This document shows positions 24,842 through 35,033 of a DNA stretch of 64,000 bases, piece after piece. Position 1 is the stretch's first letter; the number at the start of each line of letters is the position of its first letter. This DNA comes from Chelativorans salis (lineage in GTDB: Bacteria; Pseudomonadota; Alphaproteobacteria; Rhizobiales; Rhizobiaceae), in the NCBI RefSeq assembly GCF_025336525.1, contig NZ_JAOCZP010000002.1, forward strand, positions 372,001-436,000. Direction: 5' to 3'. The translations under genes and the position numbers were made by a program. The notes beneath the pieces were generated by a model. The model had not been told where the DNA came from. It saw only the letters and a list, made by a program, of their open reading frames with translations, and did not search any database.

Positions 24842-25510
24842 TCAGGCCGCTACGGGCAGCTTGACGATGAGGCCGTCCTTCTTCTCCAGGAAACGGCGCA
24901 GGCGGTCGTTGTAGTCGGGCGCGACCGCCTCGCGGACCGAGGGACGTTCCGCCAGCACCTTGCGCCACTCCTGCACCTTCGGCAGGCCGTCGAAGACGCC
25001 GAGGTCGGTGATGGTGTCGAGGAGGTCGAAATAGCGGAAGGCGGGGGCGAAGACGGCGTCGACGATGGTGAAGGCTTCGCCGGCAAAGTAGGGGCCGTCG
25101 CCGAGCTCGGCCTCGATGCGCGCGAGTTTTTCCTTCAGCGCCTTGACGGCGGTGTCGAAGGCGGCCTGGTCGCCGGTCGTCTCGATGGTCCAGATATCGC
25201 CGAGCGCGGCGGAGCCGAACTCCATCCAGGCGCGATGGCGGGCGCGGGCGACCGCGTCTTGCGGGTGCAGGCGTGGGGTGTAGGTCTCATCCAGATATTC
25301 GACGATGGCCGCGCTCTCGAACAGTACCTCCTCGCCCACCTTCAAGACCGGCACCTTGCCGCGCGGCGAGATCTTCAGGAACCAGTCGGGCTTGTTTGCC
25401 AGATCGATGTCGATACGGTCGAAGGCGACGCCCTTTTCCTTGAGCACGATCGCCGCGCGCTGCACATAGGGGCACAGGTCGAAGGAGACGAGGGTGGGAT
25501 TCTGTGGCAT
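24842..25510 (-). CDS. glutathione S-transferase
   Basis: 222 aa, complete two-domain GST: a thioredoxin-like N-terminus with SFDLCPYVQRAAIVLKEKG, the cis-Pro region GKVPVLKVGE and the SNAIL-like ESAAIVEYLDETY, then an all-alpha C-terminal half. The CPY motif gives a cysteine where omega/beta-type GSTs have their catalytic residue. Start at the ATG at 25510 with CAGGAG upstream; the frame beyond it is only a shadow of the MarR gene. Divergent from a MarR regulator with operator-like palindromes between them. Confidence 0.88.
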   Translation of the reverse strand: MPQNPTLVSFDLCPYVQRAAIVLKEKGVAFDRIDIDLANKPDWFLKISPRGKVPVLKVGEEVLFESAAIVEYLDETYTPRLHPQDAVARARHRAWMEFGSAALGDIWTIETTGDQAAFDTAVKALKEKLARIEAELGDGPYFAGEAFTIVDAVFAPAFRYFDLLDTITDLGVFDGLPKVQEWRKVLAERPSVREAVAPDYNDRLRRFLEKKDGLIVKLPVAA

Positions 25511-25548
25511 TGGTTGCTCCTGAGAGGTGTGGTCTGCGTGGAAAGTCC

Positions 25549-25607
25549 ATGCAGTTGCATTTATATTGGCGACATGGATCCGGATGTCAATCTCGATGCA
25601 ATTGCAT
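25549..25607. promoter_or_regulatory. paired palindromes between gst and marR-type gene
   Basis: ATGCAATTGCAT (25596-25607) is a perfect palindrome; ATGCAGTTGCAT (25549-25560) is the same sequence with one change. The centres are 47 bases apart, one near each divergent start. This is the expected layout for a MarR dimer that represses both its own gene and the gst gene. Confidence 0.65.
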
Positions 25608-25628
25608 GAAATCAACTGTTGGTGAGCC

Positions 25629-26063
25629 ATGATCGGGAAACCTGACGAAGCCACGGTCGCCGCATGGGTCGCGCTGGCGCGGGCGGCACGGTTGACCACG
25701 ACGAGGATTGAGGAGCGGCTGAAGGCGGCGGAGCTGCCGCCGCTTGCCTGGTACGATGCGCTGTGGGAGCTGGAGAAGGCGGGAGACTGCGGCCTGCGCC
25801 CCTTCGAATTGGAAAAGGCGCTTCTGTTCGAGCAGTACAATCTCTCACGGCTTGCCGACCGGCTGGCGACGGCGGGGCTCATCGAGCGCGGCGCCTGCCC
25901 GGAGGACAAACGCGGCCTGAAGCTCAGGATCAGCGCGCAGGGAAGGGCGCTGAGGCGCGACATGTGGGAGGTCTATGCGGTCGCCATCCGGGAGACGGTG
26001 GGCGACAGGTTGAGCGAAGAGGAAGCGCAGACGCTGGCGCGGCTCCTCCGAAAACTGGAATAG
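25629..26063 (+). CDS. MarR-family transcriptional regulator
   Basis: 144 aa with a central winged helix (FEQYNLSRLADRLATAGLIE, CPEDKRGLKLRISAQGRAL). The family binds palindromic DNA as a dimer and is released by phenolic or other small ligands. It is divergent from the glutathione S-transferase gene, and two near-identical palindromes lie between them, so control of that gene and itself is likely. Confidence 0.87.
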   Translation: MIGKPDEATVAAWVALARAARLTTTRIEERLKAAELPPLAWYDALWELEKAGDCGLRPFELEKALLFEQYNLSRLADRLATAGLIERGACPEDKRGLKLRISAQGRALRRDMWEVYAVAIRETVGDRLSEEEAQTLARLLRKLE

Positions 26064-26117
26064 CGGCGGGCGGGGACTGCTCCGGGAACGGTGGCGATTT
26101 CCTATTGTGGACGAGAT

Positions 26118-26140
26118 TTATCCATGATATTTCTTATCCA
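26118..26140 (+). promoter_or_regulatory. repeated TTATCCA motif before the Rrf2-type gene
   Basis: TTATCCA occurs at 26118-26124 and 26134-26140, and GTGGA at about 26108 forms an inverted partner of the second TCCAC. The cluster ends 17 bases before the Rrf2-type start and may be its own operator. Only the sequence pattern supports this. Confidence 0.35.
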
Positions 26141-26156
26141 CGAATAGGAGGCGGCC

Positions 26157-26678
26157 ATGAAGCTGAGCGACGGTGTTGAAGCGGCCATCCATTGCGCGGC
26201 CGTGCTGGCGGGGCTGGAAGAGGGGCGGGTTCTTCCGGCCAGTGCACTGGCAGAGCTTCACGGGCTTTCCCCGAGCTACCTCTTGAAGCACCTGCAGGCG
26301 CTGGCAGCGGCGAAGATGTTTGAATCGGTGCCGGGTCCGCATGGTGGGTACCGGCTGGCGCGCGCGCCCGAGCGCATCAGCCTGCTCGATATCGTGCTCG
26401 CTGTGGAGGGGCGGGAGCCAGCCTTCCGCTGTGCCGAGATCCGCCAGCGCGGGCCGGGGGCGCTGGAGCCGTCGGCCTATGTCAAGCCGTGCGGCATCAA
26501 GGTCGCCATGCTGAAGGCAGAACAGGCCTGGCGGGCCGTTCTCGCCGGGACAATGCTCTCCGAGATCGTCGCCGGCTATCAGGCCGAGGGCGATCCGCGG
26601 GCGGTCGCTTTCAACTGCGCTTTCGTGGCCCGCCATCAGCGGCCCCAAAGCGAATCCTCCCCCAAAGAGCCGAAGTAG
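26157..26678 (+). CDS. Rrf2-family transcriptional regulator
   Basis: 173 aa. The winged-helix N-terminus is typical (LSDGVEAAIHCAAVLAGL, LSPSYLLKHLQALAAAKMFE, GPHGGYRLARAPERISLLDI). Only scattered cysteines are present (C95, C117-like and C148-like), not the tight CxnC set of IscR or NsrR, so it is more likely a redox or ligand sensor of the YwnA/CymR type than an Fe-S regulator. It lies 12 bases before an AhpD-like gene and probably regulates it. SD AGGAGG is strong. Confidence 0.85.
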   Translation: MKLSDGVEAAIHCAAVLAGLEEGRVLPASALAELHGLSPSYLLKHLQALAAAKMFESVPGPHGGYRLARAPERISLLDIVLAVEGREPAFRCAEIRQRGPGALEPSAYVKPCGIKVAMLKAEQAWRAVLAGTMLSEIVAGYQAEGDPRAVAFNCAFVARHQRPQSESSPKEPK

Positions 26679-26690
26679 GAAGGAAGTAGC

Positions 26691-27155
26691 ATGCAACCGC
26701 GTCTCAATTTTTATCAGGCTTCACCGGAGATCGTGCAGGCCGTTCGGGCACTCCATATGGCAGTCGAGGAGTCCGGTCTTGACAGGAAGATGCTGCATCT
26801 CGTGAAGCTCAGGGCCTCGCAAATCAACGGCTGCTCGTATTGCGTCGACATGCACAGCCGCGAAGCGCGAGAGGACGGCGAGAGTGAGCAGCGCCTGCAT
26901 CTCGTCGCGGCCTGGCGCGAATCGCCGCTTTTCTCCGAGCGGGAGCGCGCCGCCTTCGCCTGGACGGAAAAGTTGACGCGGCTTGCCGGTACCCCTGTTG
27001 AGGATGAGGATTTCAAGGATGTGCGCGAGCACTTCGGCGAGGACGAACTGGTGAAGCTTTCCGTCGCGATCGGTTTGATAAACGTGTGGAACCGCCTCTG
27101 CGTGCCCTTCCGGAGCATCCATCCGGTGGCCGGGGAAGGGCAGGCGGCGGCCTGA
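26691..27155 (+). CDS. carboxymuconolactone decarboxylase/AhpD-family protein
   Basis: 154 aa. The central CSYCVDMHSREAR motif has the CxxC and His of AhpD-type alkylhydroperoxidases, flanked by HLVKLRASQING and the LSVAIGLINVWNRL helix. The enzyme probably reduces peroxides or another oxidised substrate in the cytosol with the two cysteines. The Rrf2-type regulator just upstream fits an oxidative-stress role. Confidence 0.85.
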   Translation: MQPRLNFYQASPEIVQAVRALHMAVEESGLDRKMLHLVKLRASQINGCSYCVDMHSREAREDGESEQRLHLVAAWRESPLFSERERAAFAWTEKLTRLAGTPVEDEDFKDVREHFGEDELVKLSVAIGLINVWNRLCVPFRSIHPVAGEGQAAA

Positions 27156-27277
27156 GGCGGCTACAGCATCGGCCCGAAAATCGGAATGGATTTCGGAAAG
27201 TACCAGACCATCGGCGCTTTCCAAATCCTGTCATCTCACTCCCGTCAGCAAGTACCTGACCAGCCAAGGAGAATTCC

Positions 27278-27655
27278 ATGCCTGCGGAAACCCTGATCCT
27301 GGCATTTGCCCTCAGCCATCTGCTTCTTGGTGGAGCTTTTGTCTACGCGGGCGTCCGCAATCTGCGGAACATTCCCGTACTCACGCAGCTAATCGCCGCG
27401 CGCGGCGTGCCCCAGGCGCGGTTCATACTGCTTTCGGGAATAGGCTTGCAGATTGCCTGCGGCACACTTGTCGCTGCTGGCCTGTGGGCTTCCACGGCGG
27501 CCGCAGCGCTTGTCGTTTTCCTCGTCACCGCCACGCTCCTGTTCCACAATTTCTGGGACTATGAAGGGCTGGACCGCGCCAACCGAATCAATGGCGTCGT
27601 CAGCAACACTGCGCTGGTCGGGGCGTTCCTGCTGGTAATTGCGGCGGCCCAATAG
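27278..27655 (+). CDS. DoxX-family membrane protein
   Basis: 125 aa with four hydrophobic helices (LILAFALSHLLLGGAFVYAG first; LVGAFLLVIAA last). The LHNFWDYEG-type signature (FHNFWDY) between helices three and four is typical of the DoxX-like group. The family is linked to thiol and quinone redox but the reaction is unclear. AAGGAG precedes the start. It lies about 120 bases after the AhpD-like gene and may be a separate unit. Confidence 0.83.
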   Translation: MPAETLILAFALSHLLLGGAFVYAGVRNLRNIPVLTQLIAARGVPQARFILLSGIGLQIACGTLVAAGLWASTAAAALVVFLVTATLLFHNFWDYEGLDRANRINGVVSNTALVGAFLLVIAAAQ

Positions 27656-27671
27656 AATACCCGCGCGACGG

Positions 27672-28739
27672 CTATCCCGGCTTGCCTCCCGTGAAGGAGA
27701 TGCCGCCCGCAAGCCCGATGCCGAGCTTGAGCGCTGCCCCCGTTGCCACCGTCATCTGCGGCAGGAGCATCCATTCCAGTGTCCAGGCAGCGCCCGAGCG
27801 CTCGTTCTCATGCACCAGCGCGTGGTGCATGCCGGTGAGAAGCGTGGCGTTGAAGCGGGCGAGCGTGACAAGGGCCTCGGCTTTCACCGGGTTCTGCTTG
27901 TGCGGCATGGCGGAGGAGCCGCCGCTCGTCGCAAGCTTCACCTCGCCCACCTCGCTCTGCGCCATCAGCGCTACATCCTGGCCCATCTTGCCGATGCTTC
28001 CCGTCGTAAGCGACAGGAAGGAGGCGAGGTCGGCGAACCCGTCGCGCTCGGAATGGCGGGCGTGGGCGACGAGGTTGAGGCCGAGCGTCTTTGCCAGTTG
28101 CGCCGCCACGGCGGGGCCCCTGTCGCCGAGCTTGTCGAGCGTGCCGGCCGCGCCGCCGAAGGCGAGGATGGCGGCGGATTTGGCGACGCTACCCAGGCGC
28201 GCGCGGTGGCGCATCAAGGGTTCGCGCCAGGAGCGGATCTTGCGTGCCGCGGTGACGGGAATGGCCGCCTGCATACGTGTGTGCGCCATCACGGGCGTGG
28301 CGCCGTCGCGCTTTTCGAGTGCATCGAGGGCTTCCACCAGCCGGTCGAGGCGTGATGCCAGAAGCTTCAGCGCTGCCGAGAGCCGGATGGCCAGGCCCGT
28401 ATCGATGGCGTCCTGACTGGTGGCGCCGAAATGGAGGTGAGGCGCGTGCTCCGGTGGGAGCTTTTCACGCAGCTGGGCGAGCAGGGCCGGCACCACCACA
28501 CCGTCCCTGGCGACACCGTCCCTCAGGGCGGAAACGTCCGGGCTGAAGCCGTCGAGTGCCTCGGTGATGGCTCGCGCGGCTTCCTTGGGGATGACGTGTT
28601 CTTGAGCCTGCGCCTCGGCAAGCGCCGCCTCGAAGCGCAGCAAAGCGTCGATCTCCGCCCTTGCGGAGAAGAGCTCGGCTAGCTTCTCGTCGCCGAGGAG
28701 GCCGGAGAGGATCGGGTGGTCGAAGACGGAGATGGTCAT
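27672..28739 (-). CDS. pcaB: 3-carboxy-cis,cis-muconate cycloisomerase
   Basis: 355 aa, fumarase/aspartase superfamily. The signature SGGSSAMPHKQNPVKAE is intact, as are HFGATSQDAIDT and the conserved HTRMQAAIPVT. PcaB converts 3-carboxymuconate to 4-carboxymuconolactone in the protocatechuate branch of the beta-ketoadipate pathway. It is shorter than typical PcaB (about 450), as in other rhizobial forms that lack the C-terminal domain. It is downstream of pcaG, but a 185-bp repeat element lies in between. Start at the ATG 28739; the frame is open further. Confidence 0.88.
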   Translation of the reverse strand: MTISVFDHPILSGLLGDEKLAELFSARAEIDALLRFEAALAEAQAQEHVIPKEAARAITEALDGFSPDVSALRDGVARDGVVVPALLAQLREKLPPEHAPHLHFGATSQDAIDTGLAIRLSAALKLLASRLDRLVEALDALEKRDGATPVMAHTRMQAAIPVTAARKIRSWREPLMRHRARLGSVAKSAAILAFGGAAGTLDKLGDRGPAVAAQLAKTLGLNLVAHARHSERDGFADLASFLSLTTGSIGKMGQDVALMAQSEVGEVKLATSGGSSAMPHKQNPVKAEALVTLARFNATLLTGMHHALVHENERSGAAWTLEWMLLPQMTVATGAALKLGIGLAGGISFTGGKPG

Positions 28740-28793
28740 CGGGTTGGCCCTGCTATTCGGAGATGCTCGTGCTGTTCCCCTCACTTGCGGTTT

Positions 28794-28978
28794 CTAAAGG
28801 CTTGGCTTCGCTAAACCCATCGCTTTCTCTCCCGCAAGGGGAGAGATAAACGCCGGCTTCATCCGTCCCGCAAATCGCCGGCGCAGGAGATTGGCGGATG
28901 CGGCATTGCAGGCCCCTATCTCCCCCTTGGCGGGGGAGAAAGCAAATTCTTGGGCTTGGGCAAAGCCCAAGTCCTTAG
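28794..28978. repeat. MITE-like palindromic element in the pca operon
   Basis: 185 bp with imperfect terminal inverted repeats of about 60 bases. The left end starts CTAAAGGCTTGG and contains GCTTTCTCTCCCGCAAGGGG; read from the other side the right end starts CTAAGGACTTGG and contains GCTTTCTCCCCCGCCAAGGGG. Each arm holds its own hairpin. It carries no gene and lies between pcaG and pcaB, where it may affect read-through or RNA processing. I could not define a target-site duplication with certainty. Confidence 0.65.
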
Positions 28979-29001
28979 AGAGGGGGCCCGCGCCGCCGCT
29001 C

Positions 29002-29616
29002 TCAAACATCGAAAAACACCGTCTCCTTCTCGCCCTGCAGGTGAATGTCGAACGTATAGGTATCGCCCTCACGCTGGGCGATCAGGGTGGGGCCCCGGTG
29101 CTGGTGTTCCAGGCGGGAAAGCACCGGGTCTTCCGCGTTCGCCTTTTCTTCGTCGCCGAAATACATGCGCGTCTGCAGGCCGAGATTGATGCCGCGGGCG
29201 ACGATCCACAGCGAGATGTGGGGCGCCTGCGGGCGGTCGTCGAGGAAGGGGACGCGGCCGGGCTTGATGGTCTCGAAGGTGAAGACGCCGGTTTCTGCAT
29301 CGGAGGCCTGCCGCCCCCAGCCGGTGAAATTCGGGTCCGCCTTCCCGCGCGGCTCCGAGGGCGAATTGTGGAGCCCGTCGGCATCGGCCTGCCAGATCTC
29401 GATCAGCGCGTCCCTGATGACGGCGCCGGTGCCGTCGAAGATGCGCATCTTCACGGTGATGCGCTCGCCCCTGGTCTTGTCGTTGACCATGCGGGTGCCG
29501 AGGTCTTCCTCATAGATGCCGTGGATCTCGCAGATGTTCGGCGTCAGCCCGATATGGACGTAGGGGCCGGCCGTCTGGGACGGGGTTTCCTTTAGCCTGT
29601 CTAGCTGCTGCGCCAT
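29002..29616 (-). CDS. pcaG: protocatechuate 3,4-dioxygenase alpha subunit
   Basis: 204 aa. Intradiol dioxygenase fold: opens LKETPSQTAGPYVHIGLTP, then IEIWQADADG, FTGWGRQASD and PHISLWIVARGINLGLQTRMYF. With PcaH it forms the Fe(III) enzyme that opens protocatechuate between the hydroxyl groups. The alpha subunit usually lacks the iron ligands, as here. Start at the ATG at 29616, two bases after the pcaH stop; the longer frame runs into pcaH. Confidence 0.92.
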   Translation of the reverse strand: MAQQLDRLKETPSQTAGPYVHIGLTPNICEIHGIYEEDLGTRMVNDKTRGERITVKMRIFDGTGAVIRDALIEIWQADADGLHNSPSEPRGKADPNFTGWGRQASDAETGVFTFETIKPGRVPFLDDRPQAPHISLWIVARGINLGLQTRMYFGDEEKANAEDPVLSRLEHQHRGPTLIAQREGDTYTFDIHLQGEKETVFFDV

Positions 29617-29618
29617 GG

Positions 29619-30359
29619 TCAATTGCCCTCCAGCTTGTTCTCGAACATGGTCGAGCGGCGTCCGCGCAGGACGATGTCGAACTTGTAGGCCCGCGCGTCC
29701 ATGGGCACCGTGGCCTCCATGTCGAGGGCGGCGACGAGCGTCTCGATGGCGCGCTTGTCTGGGATGGTGCGGACGATCGGACACTGCCAGATCATCGGGT
29801 CGCCCTCGAAATACATCTGCGTGATCAACCGCTGCACGAAGCCGTGGCCGAAGATCGAGAAGTGGATGTGGGCGGGGCGCCAGTCATTGATGCCATTGGG
29901 CCAGGGATAGGCACCGGGCTGGATGGTGAGGAAGGAATAATTGCCGTCCTCGTCGGTGATCGTGCGGCCGCAGCCGCCGAAATTGGGGTCGAGCGGGGCG
30001 AGGTAGCCGTCCTTCTTGTGGCGGTAGCGGCCGCCTGCATTGGCCTGCCAGAACTCGACCAAGACGTTGGGCACCGGGCGGGCGCGCTCGTCGAGCACCT
30101 GGCCGTAGACGATGATGCGCGGGCCGATGGCGCTTTCACCGGGCTTGGCGTAGTTGAGCGTCAGGTCGTTGTCGAGCGGGCCCAGTATTTCGCGGCCGAA
30201 GACGGGGCCTGTGATCTCCGACAGCGTGTTTCCGAAGGAGATGGGGGCCCTTTGCGGGGAACGCACCACCGTGCTCTTGTAACCCGGCGCGAAGGCCGGC
30301 GGGTGCCAGGACCGGACGCGCTGGAAAAAGCCGCCCGTCTCGGGTTTCACGTTCCTCAT
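29619..30359 (-). CDS. pcaH: protocatechuate 3,4-dioxygenase beta subunit
   Basis: 246 aa. The iron-site region is recognisable: GGRYRHKKDGYLAPLDPNF (first Tyr), then NYSFLTIQPGAYPWPN (second Tyr), and RPAHIHFSIFGHGF with the two His ligands. This is the catalytic subunit, paired with PcaG. Start overlaps the pcaC stop (ATGA at 30356-30359). Confidence 0.93.
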   Translation of the reverse strand: MRNVKPETGGFFQRVRSWHPPAFAPGYKSTVVRSPQRAPISFGNTLSEITGPVFGREILGPLDNDLTLNYAKPGESAIGPRIIVYGQVLDERARPVPNVLVEFWQANAGGRYRHKKDGYLAPLDPNFGGCGRTITDEDGNYSFLTIQPGAYPWPNGINDWRPAHIHFSIFGHGFVQRLITQMYFEGDPMIWQCPIVRTIPDKRAIETLVAALDMEATVPMDARAYKFDIVLRGRRSTMFENKLEGN

Positions 30360-30751
30360 GTCTCTCCTCCGCCTTCCATCTCGGAAAGTGTCTGTTTGAT
30401 GATCTTGATCGCGTGGTTGGCCGCCGGCACGCCGGCGTAGATCGCCACGTGCAGCATGGCCTCGCGCAGGTCGTCGGCGGTCGCCCCCGTGTTGGCGGTG
30501 GCGCGCACGTGCATGGCGAGCTCCTCGTGATGGCCGAGGGCGGCGAGCAGCGCGATGGTGACCATTGACCGCTCGCGCTTCGTCCAGTCCGGGCGCGACC
30601 AGACGTGGCCCCAGGCCGCTTCGGTGATCAGCTCCTGGAACGGGGCGTCGAAATCCGTTTTGTTTGCCTCCGCGCGGTCCACCCAATCATCGCCCAGCAC
30701 GGCGCGGCGCGTCGCCATGCCTTCCTCGTAGCGTTTGGATTTGCCGCTCAT
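30356..30751 (-). CDS. pcaC: 4-carboxymuconolactone decarboxylase
   Basis: 131 aa, stand-alone PcaC (not fused to PcaD). It opens MSGKSKRYEEGMATRRAVLG, and ALGHHEELAMHVRATANTGA carries the conserved His residues. It decarboxylates 4-carboxymuconolactone to beta-ketoadipate enol-lactone. The ATG at 30751 is preceded by AGGAACGA-like bases; the longer frame enters pobA. Twenty bases lie between pobA and this gene. Confidence 0.92.
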   Translation of the reverse strand: MSGKSKRYEEGMATRRAVLGDDWVDRAEANKTDFDAPFQELITEAAWGHVWSRPDWTKRERSMVTIALLAALGHHEELAMHVRATANTGATADDLREAMLHVAIYAGVPAANHAIKIIKQTLSEMEGGGET

Positions 30752-30770
30752 TCGTTCCTCCGTGGCGGGT

Positions 30771-32968
<2,198 letters not shown>

Positions 32969-32969
32969 G

Positions 32970-33275
32970 TCAACTCTCGCCCTGGATATCCTGCTTCAGG
33001 CGCTCTCCCTCATAGAGGCTGTCGAGCGGCACGTCCCGCGCGATGACGCCGACCGCGCGGGCGAAGCTGGAGAAGATCCTTCGAGCTTCCTCGGTTGACG
33101 TGGGGTCGGCGCTTGCCGCGAGGCAGGCGGCAAGGGTGCGTTCGAAGAGGCCTCCCTCCTGTACCGGCCATGACATCAGGAAATCGAGCGCCTCTTCGGC
33201 GCTGTAGATCTCGACCACGGGTTCGTGCGGATGAGGCACAAGCCGGATCGGCAGTTTGAACTGGGCGGCATCCAT
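32970..33275 (-). CDS. DUF982 domain protein
   Basis: 101 aa. The pattern VEIYSAEEALDFLMSWPVQ followed by a helical TLAACLAASADPTSTEEARR is characteristic of DUF982, a small family almost restricted to Hyphomicrobiales and of unknown function. A good AAGGAG lies upstream. The gene ends one base from the stop of the AraC regulator, in convergent direction. Confidence 0.8.
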   Translation of the reverse strand: MDAAQFKLPIRLVPHPHEPVVEIYSAEEALDFLMSWPVQEGGLFERTLAACLAASADPTSTEEARRIFSSFARAVGVIARDVPLDSLYEGERLKQDIQGES

Positions 33276-33390
33276 CTCAGGGGCTCCTTCCCTTCCCGCA
33301 ACCAGTTCCCGAAGAATACTCGATGCCCGGCGAATAAGAAAGCTTCACCGGCCCTGTTCTGCGCTGCCGGCAAAGCCCCTGTGGGCATGC

Positions 33391-33756
33391 TCAATGCGAG
33401 CGGGAGGGCGATCCCGCGCCGGATGGGCCGCGCCGCCGATATCGGCGCCTCTTGGCAGCGCTAACTGCGAACGCAGCCAGATCGACGGAGCCGATCGTGT
33501 ATTGGCGCGAAACCTCTGGTGGGACGAGAACCTTGGCTGTGCGTGCTGCCGCAACGAAGCTTCGGCGCGCGAGATGCGGCGCCTTCCTGCCCTTGGCCGC
33601 CTCGCGGCAAGCCGCCACCGCCTTGCGATAGTTCTCGCTTTCCTTGTCCGGCCATCTGCCGGTAAGGATCTCAAGCGCCTGGACCGGTCCCAGCACGATC
33701 CGAAAGCGGCCCAGCACGCCGGGCTCGACGACGACGGGTGTCTTGAAAAGGTGCAT
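33391..33756 (-). CDS. DUF982-type protein with basic tail
   Basis: 121 aa. Residues 1-75 fit DUF982 (VVVEPGVLGRFRIVLGPVQA, LEILTGRWPDKESENYRKAV). After residue ~95 a basic, low-complexity tail follows (KRRRYRRRGPSG). Start at the ATG at 33756 behind GGGGGGAG; an earlier in-frame ATG at 33768 lacks this spacing. Function unknown. The second DUF982 gene within 500 bases. Confidence 0.65.
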   Translation of the reverse strand: MHLFKTPVVVEPGVLGRFRIVLGPVQALEILTGRWPDKESENYRKAVAACREAAKGRKAPHLARRSFVAAARTAKVLVPPEVSRQYTIGSVDLAAFAVSAAKRRRYRRRGPSGAGSPSRSH

Positions 33757-33890
33757 GGCTCCCCCCATTCCCGACGCCGCTAAACGCGCGAAGCCCGAAA
33801 AGGTTGCAGCTTTTATTCAATTGCCGGGAAAATTTTATGAGCAATTATGAACGCGATATGGGCAGCGCGCTCAAGCGCCATCTCAAAGAT

Positions 33891-33914
33891 CAAGGGGCGG
33901 TCGCCCGCCCCTTG
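33891..33914 (-). terminator. terminator-like hairpin after the NMT1-type binding protein
   Basis: A perfect 10-bp stem CAAGGGGCGG/CCGCCCCTTG with a four-base loop lies 24 bases beyond the stop of the binding-protein gene. On the minus strand ATCTTTGAG follows. Confidence 0.6.
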
Positions 33915-33937
33915 AGAATGCACGGGTGATGCCGTCC

Positions 33938-34924
33938 TTACAGCGCTTTGTCGGTGATCTCGTGCGTGTAGGCTCCCTCGGGAGCCTCGGTGATCACGGG
34001 GTCGGAGCCGCCAGCCAGAAGCGAGTCCACCGTGCGCTGGTAGTCCTCCACGTCAAGCGTGCCGTCGGAGCCGGCCGTCAGCTTGGCGATCTCGCCCATC
34101 ATGCGCTTCTGGTGCTTTTCGGTCTGGGCGCCGGTGGCGTCGTTGTCCAGCACGATCATGGCGGCCTCGTCGGGGTTCTCCTCGGCCCACTTCCAGCCCT
34201 TCATGGAAGCGCGCACGAAGCGGACCATTTTGTCGACGAATTCAGGGTCCTCGAGCCGGTCCTCAAGCACGTAGAGGCCATCCTCGAGGGTCGCCACGCC
34301 CTGGTCCTCGTATTTGAAGGTGATGAGGTCTTCCTCTGGGATGCCGGCGTCGATCACCTGCCAGTACTCATTGTAGGTCATGGTGGAGATGCAGTCGGCC
34401 TGCTTCTGGAGCAGCGGATCGACGTTGAAGCCCTGCTTCAGGACCTCCACACCATCTTCGCCGCCATCGGTCGGGATGCCCAGATGGCTCATCCACGACA
34501 GGAAGGGATACTCGTTGCCGAAGAACCAGACGCCGAGCGTGCGGCCCCGGAAATCCTCCGGCGTCTCGATGCCACTCTCCTTGAGGCAGGTGAGCATCAT
34601 GCCGGATGACTTGAAAGGCTGGGCGATGTTGACCAGCGGCACGCCGCGCTCGCGCGCGGCAAGTGCTGCCGGCATCCATTCGACGATGACGTCGGCGCCG
34701 CCGCCGGCCAGCACCTGCGGGGGCGCAATGTCCGGCCCGCCGGGCTTGATCTCGACGTTCAGATCCTCTTCCTCATAGAAGCCCTGGTCCTTGGCCACGT
34801 AGTAGCCGGCGAACTGGGCCTGGGTCACCCATTTGAGCTGCAGGGTGACATCGTCGGCGGCAAGTGCGTTGTGCGCGGCGAGCGACATGGCGCCGGCGAG
34901 CATGGTTGTCATCAGTCTTTTCAT
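33938..34924 (-). CDS. NMT1/THI5-type ABC transporter substrate-binding protein
   Basis: 328 aa. Signal peptide of about 22 residues (ends HNALA), then the NMT1/THI5-like fold (VTLQLKWVTQAQFAGYYVAK, DIAPPQVLAGGGADVIVEW). These proteins bind pyrimidines, thiamine precursors or related compounds; one with this opening is typical for importers in pyrimidine-degradation clusters. Located downstream of dihydropyrimidinase and with cognate permease and ATPase genes, it probably brings a pyrimidine or a ring-opened derivative into the cell. The exact ligand is inference. Confidence 0.87.
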   Translation of the reverse strand: MKRLMTTMLAGAMSLAAHNALAADDVTLQLKWVTQAQFAGYYVAKDQGFYEEEDLNVEIKPGGPDIAPPQVLAGGGADVIVEWMPAALAARERGVPLVNIAQPFKSSGMMLTCLKESGIETPEDFRGRTLGVWFFGNEYPFLSWMSHLGIPTDGGEDGVEVLKQGFNVDPLLQKQADCISTMTYNEYWQVIDAGIPEEDLITFKYEDQGVATLEDGLYVLEDRLEDPEFVDKMVRFVRASMKGWKWAEENPDEAAMIVLDNDATGAQTEKHQKRMMGEIAKLTAGSDGTLDVEDYQRTVDSLLAGGSDPVITEAPEGAYTHEITDKAL

Positions 34925-35033
34925 TTTTTCGCTTCCCTCTGAGGTTGAGCCGTGCTCCCCACGGCCGGTTGGTCTTCCTTATTCTACGCAATTCCGGACG
35001 GAAAACCGGTTCCCCATCTTTCCTGGAATTGCT

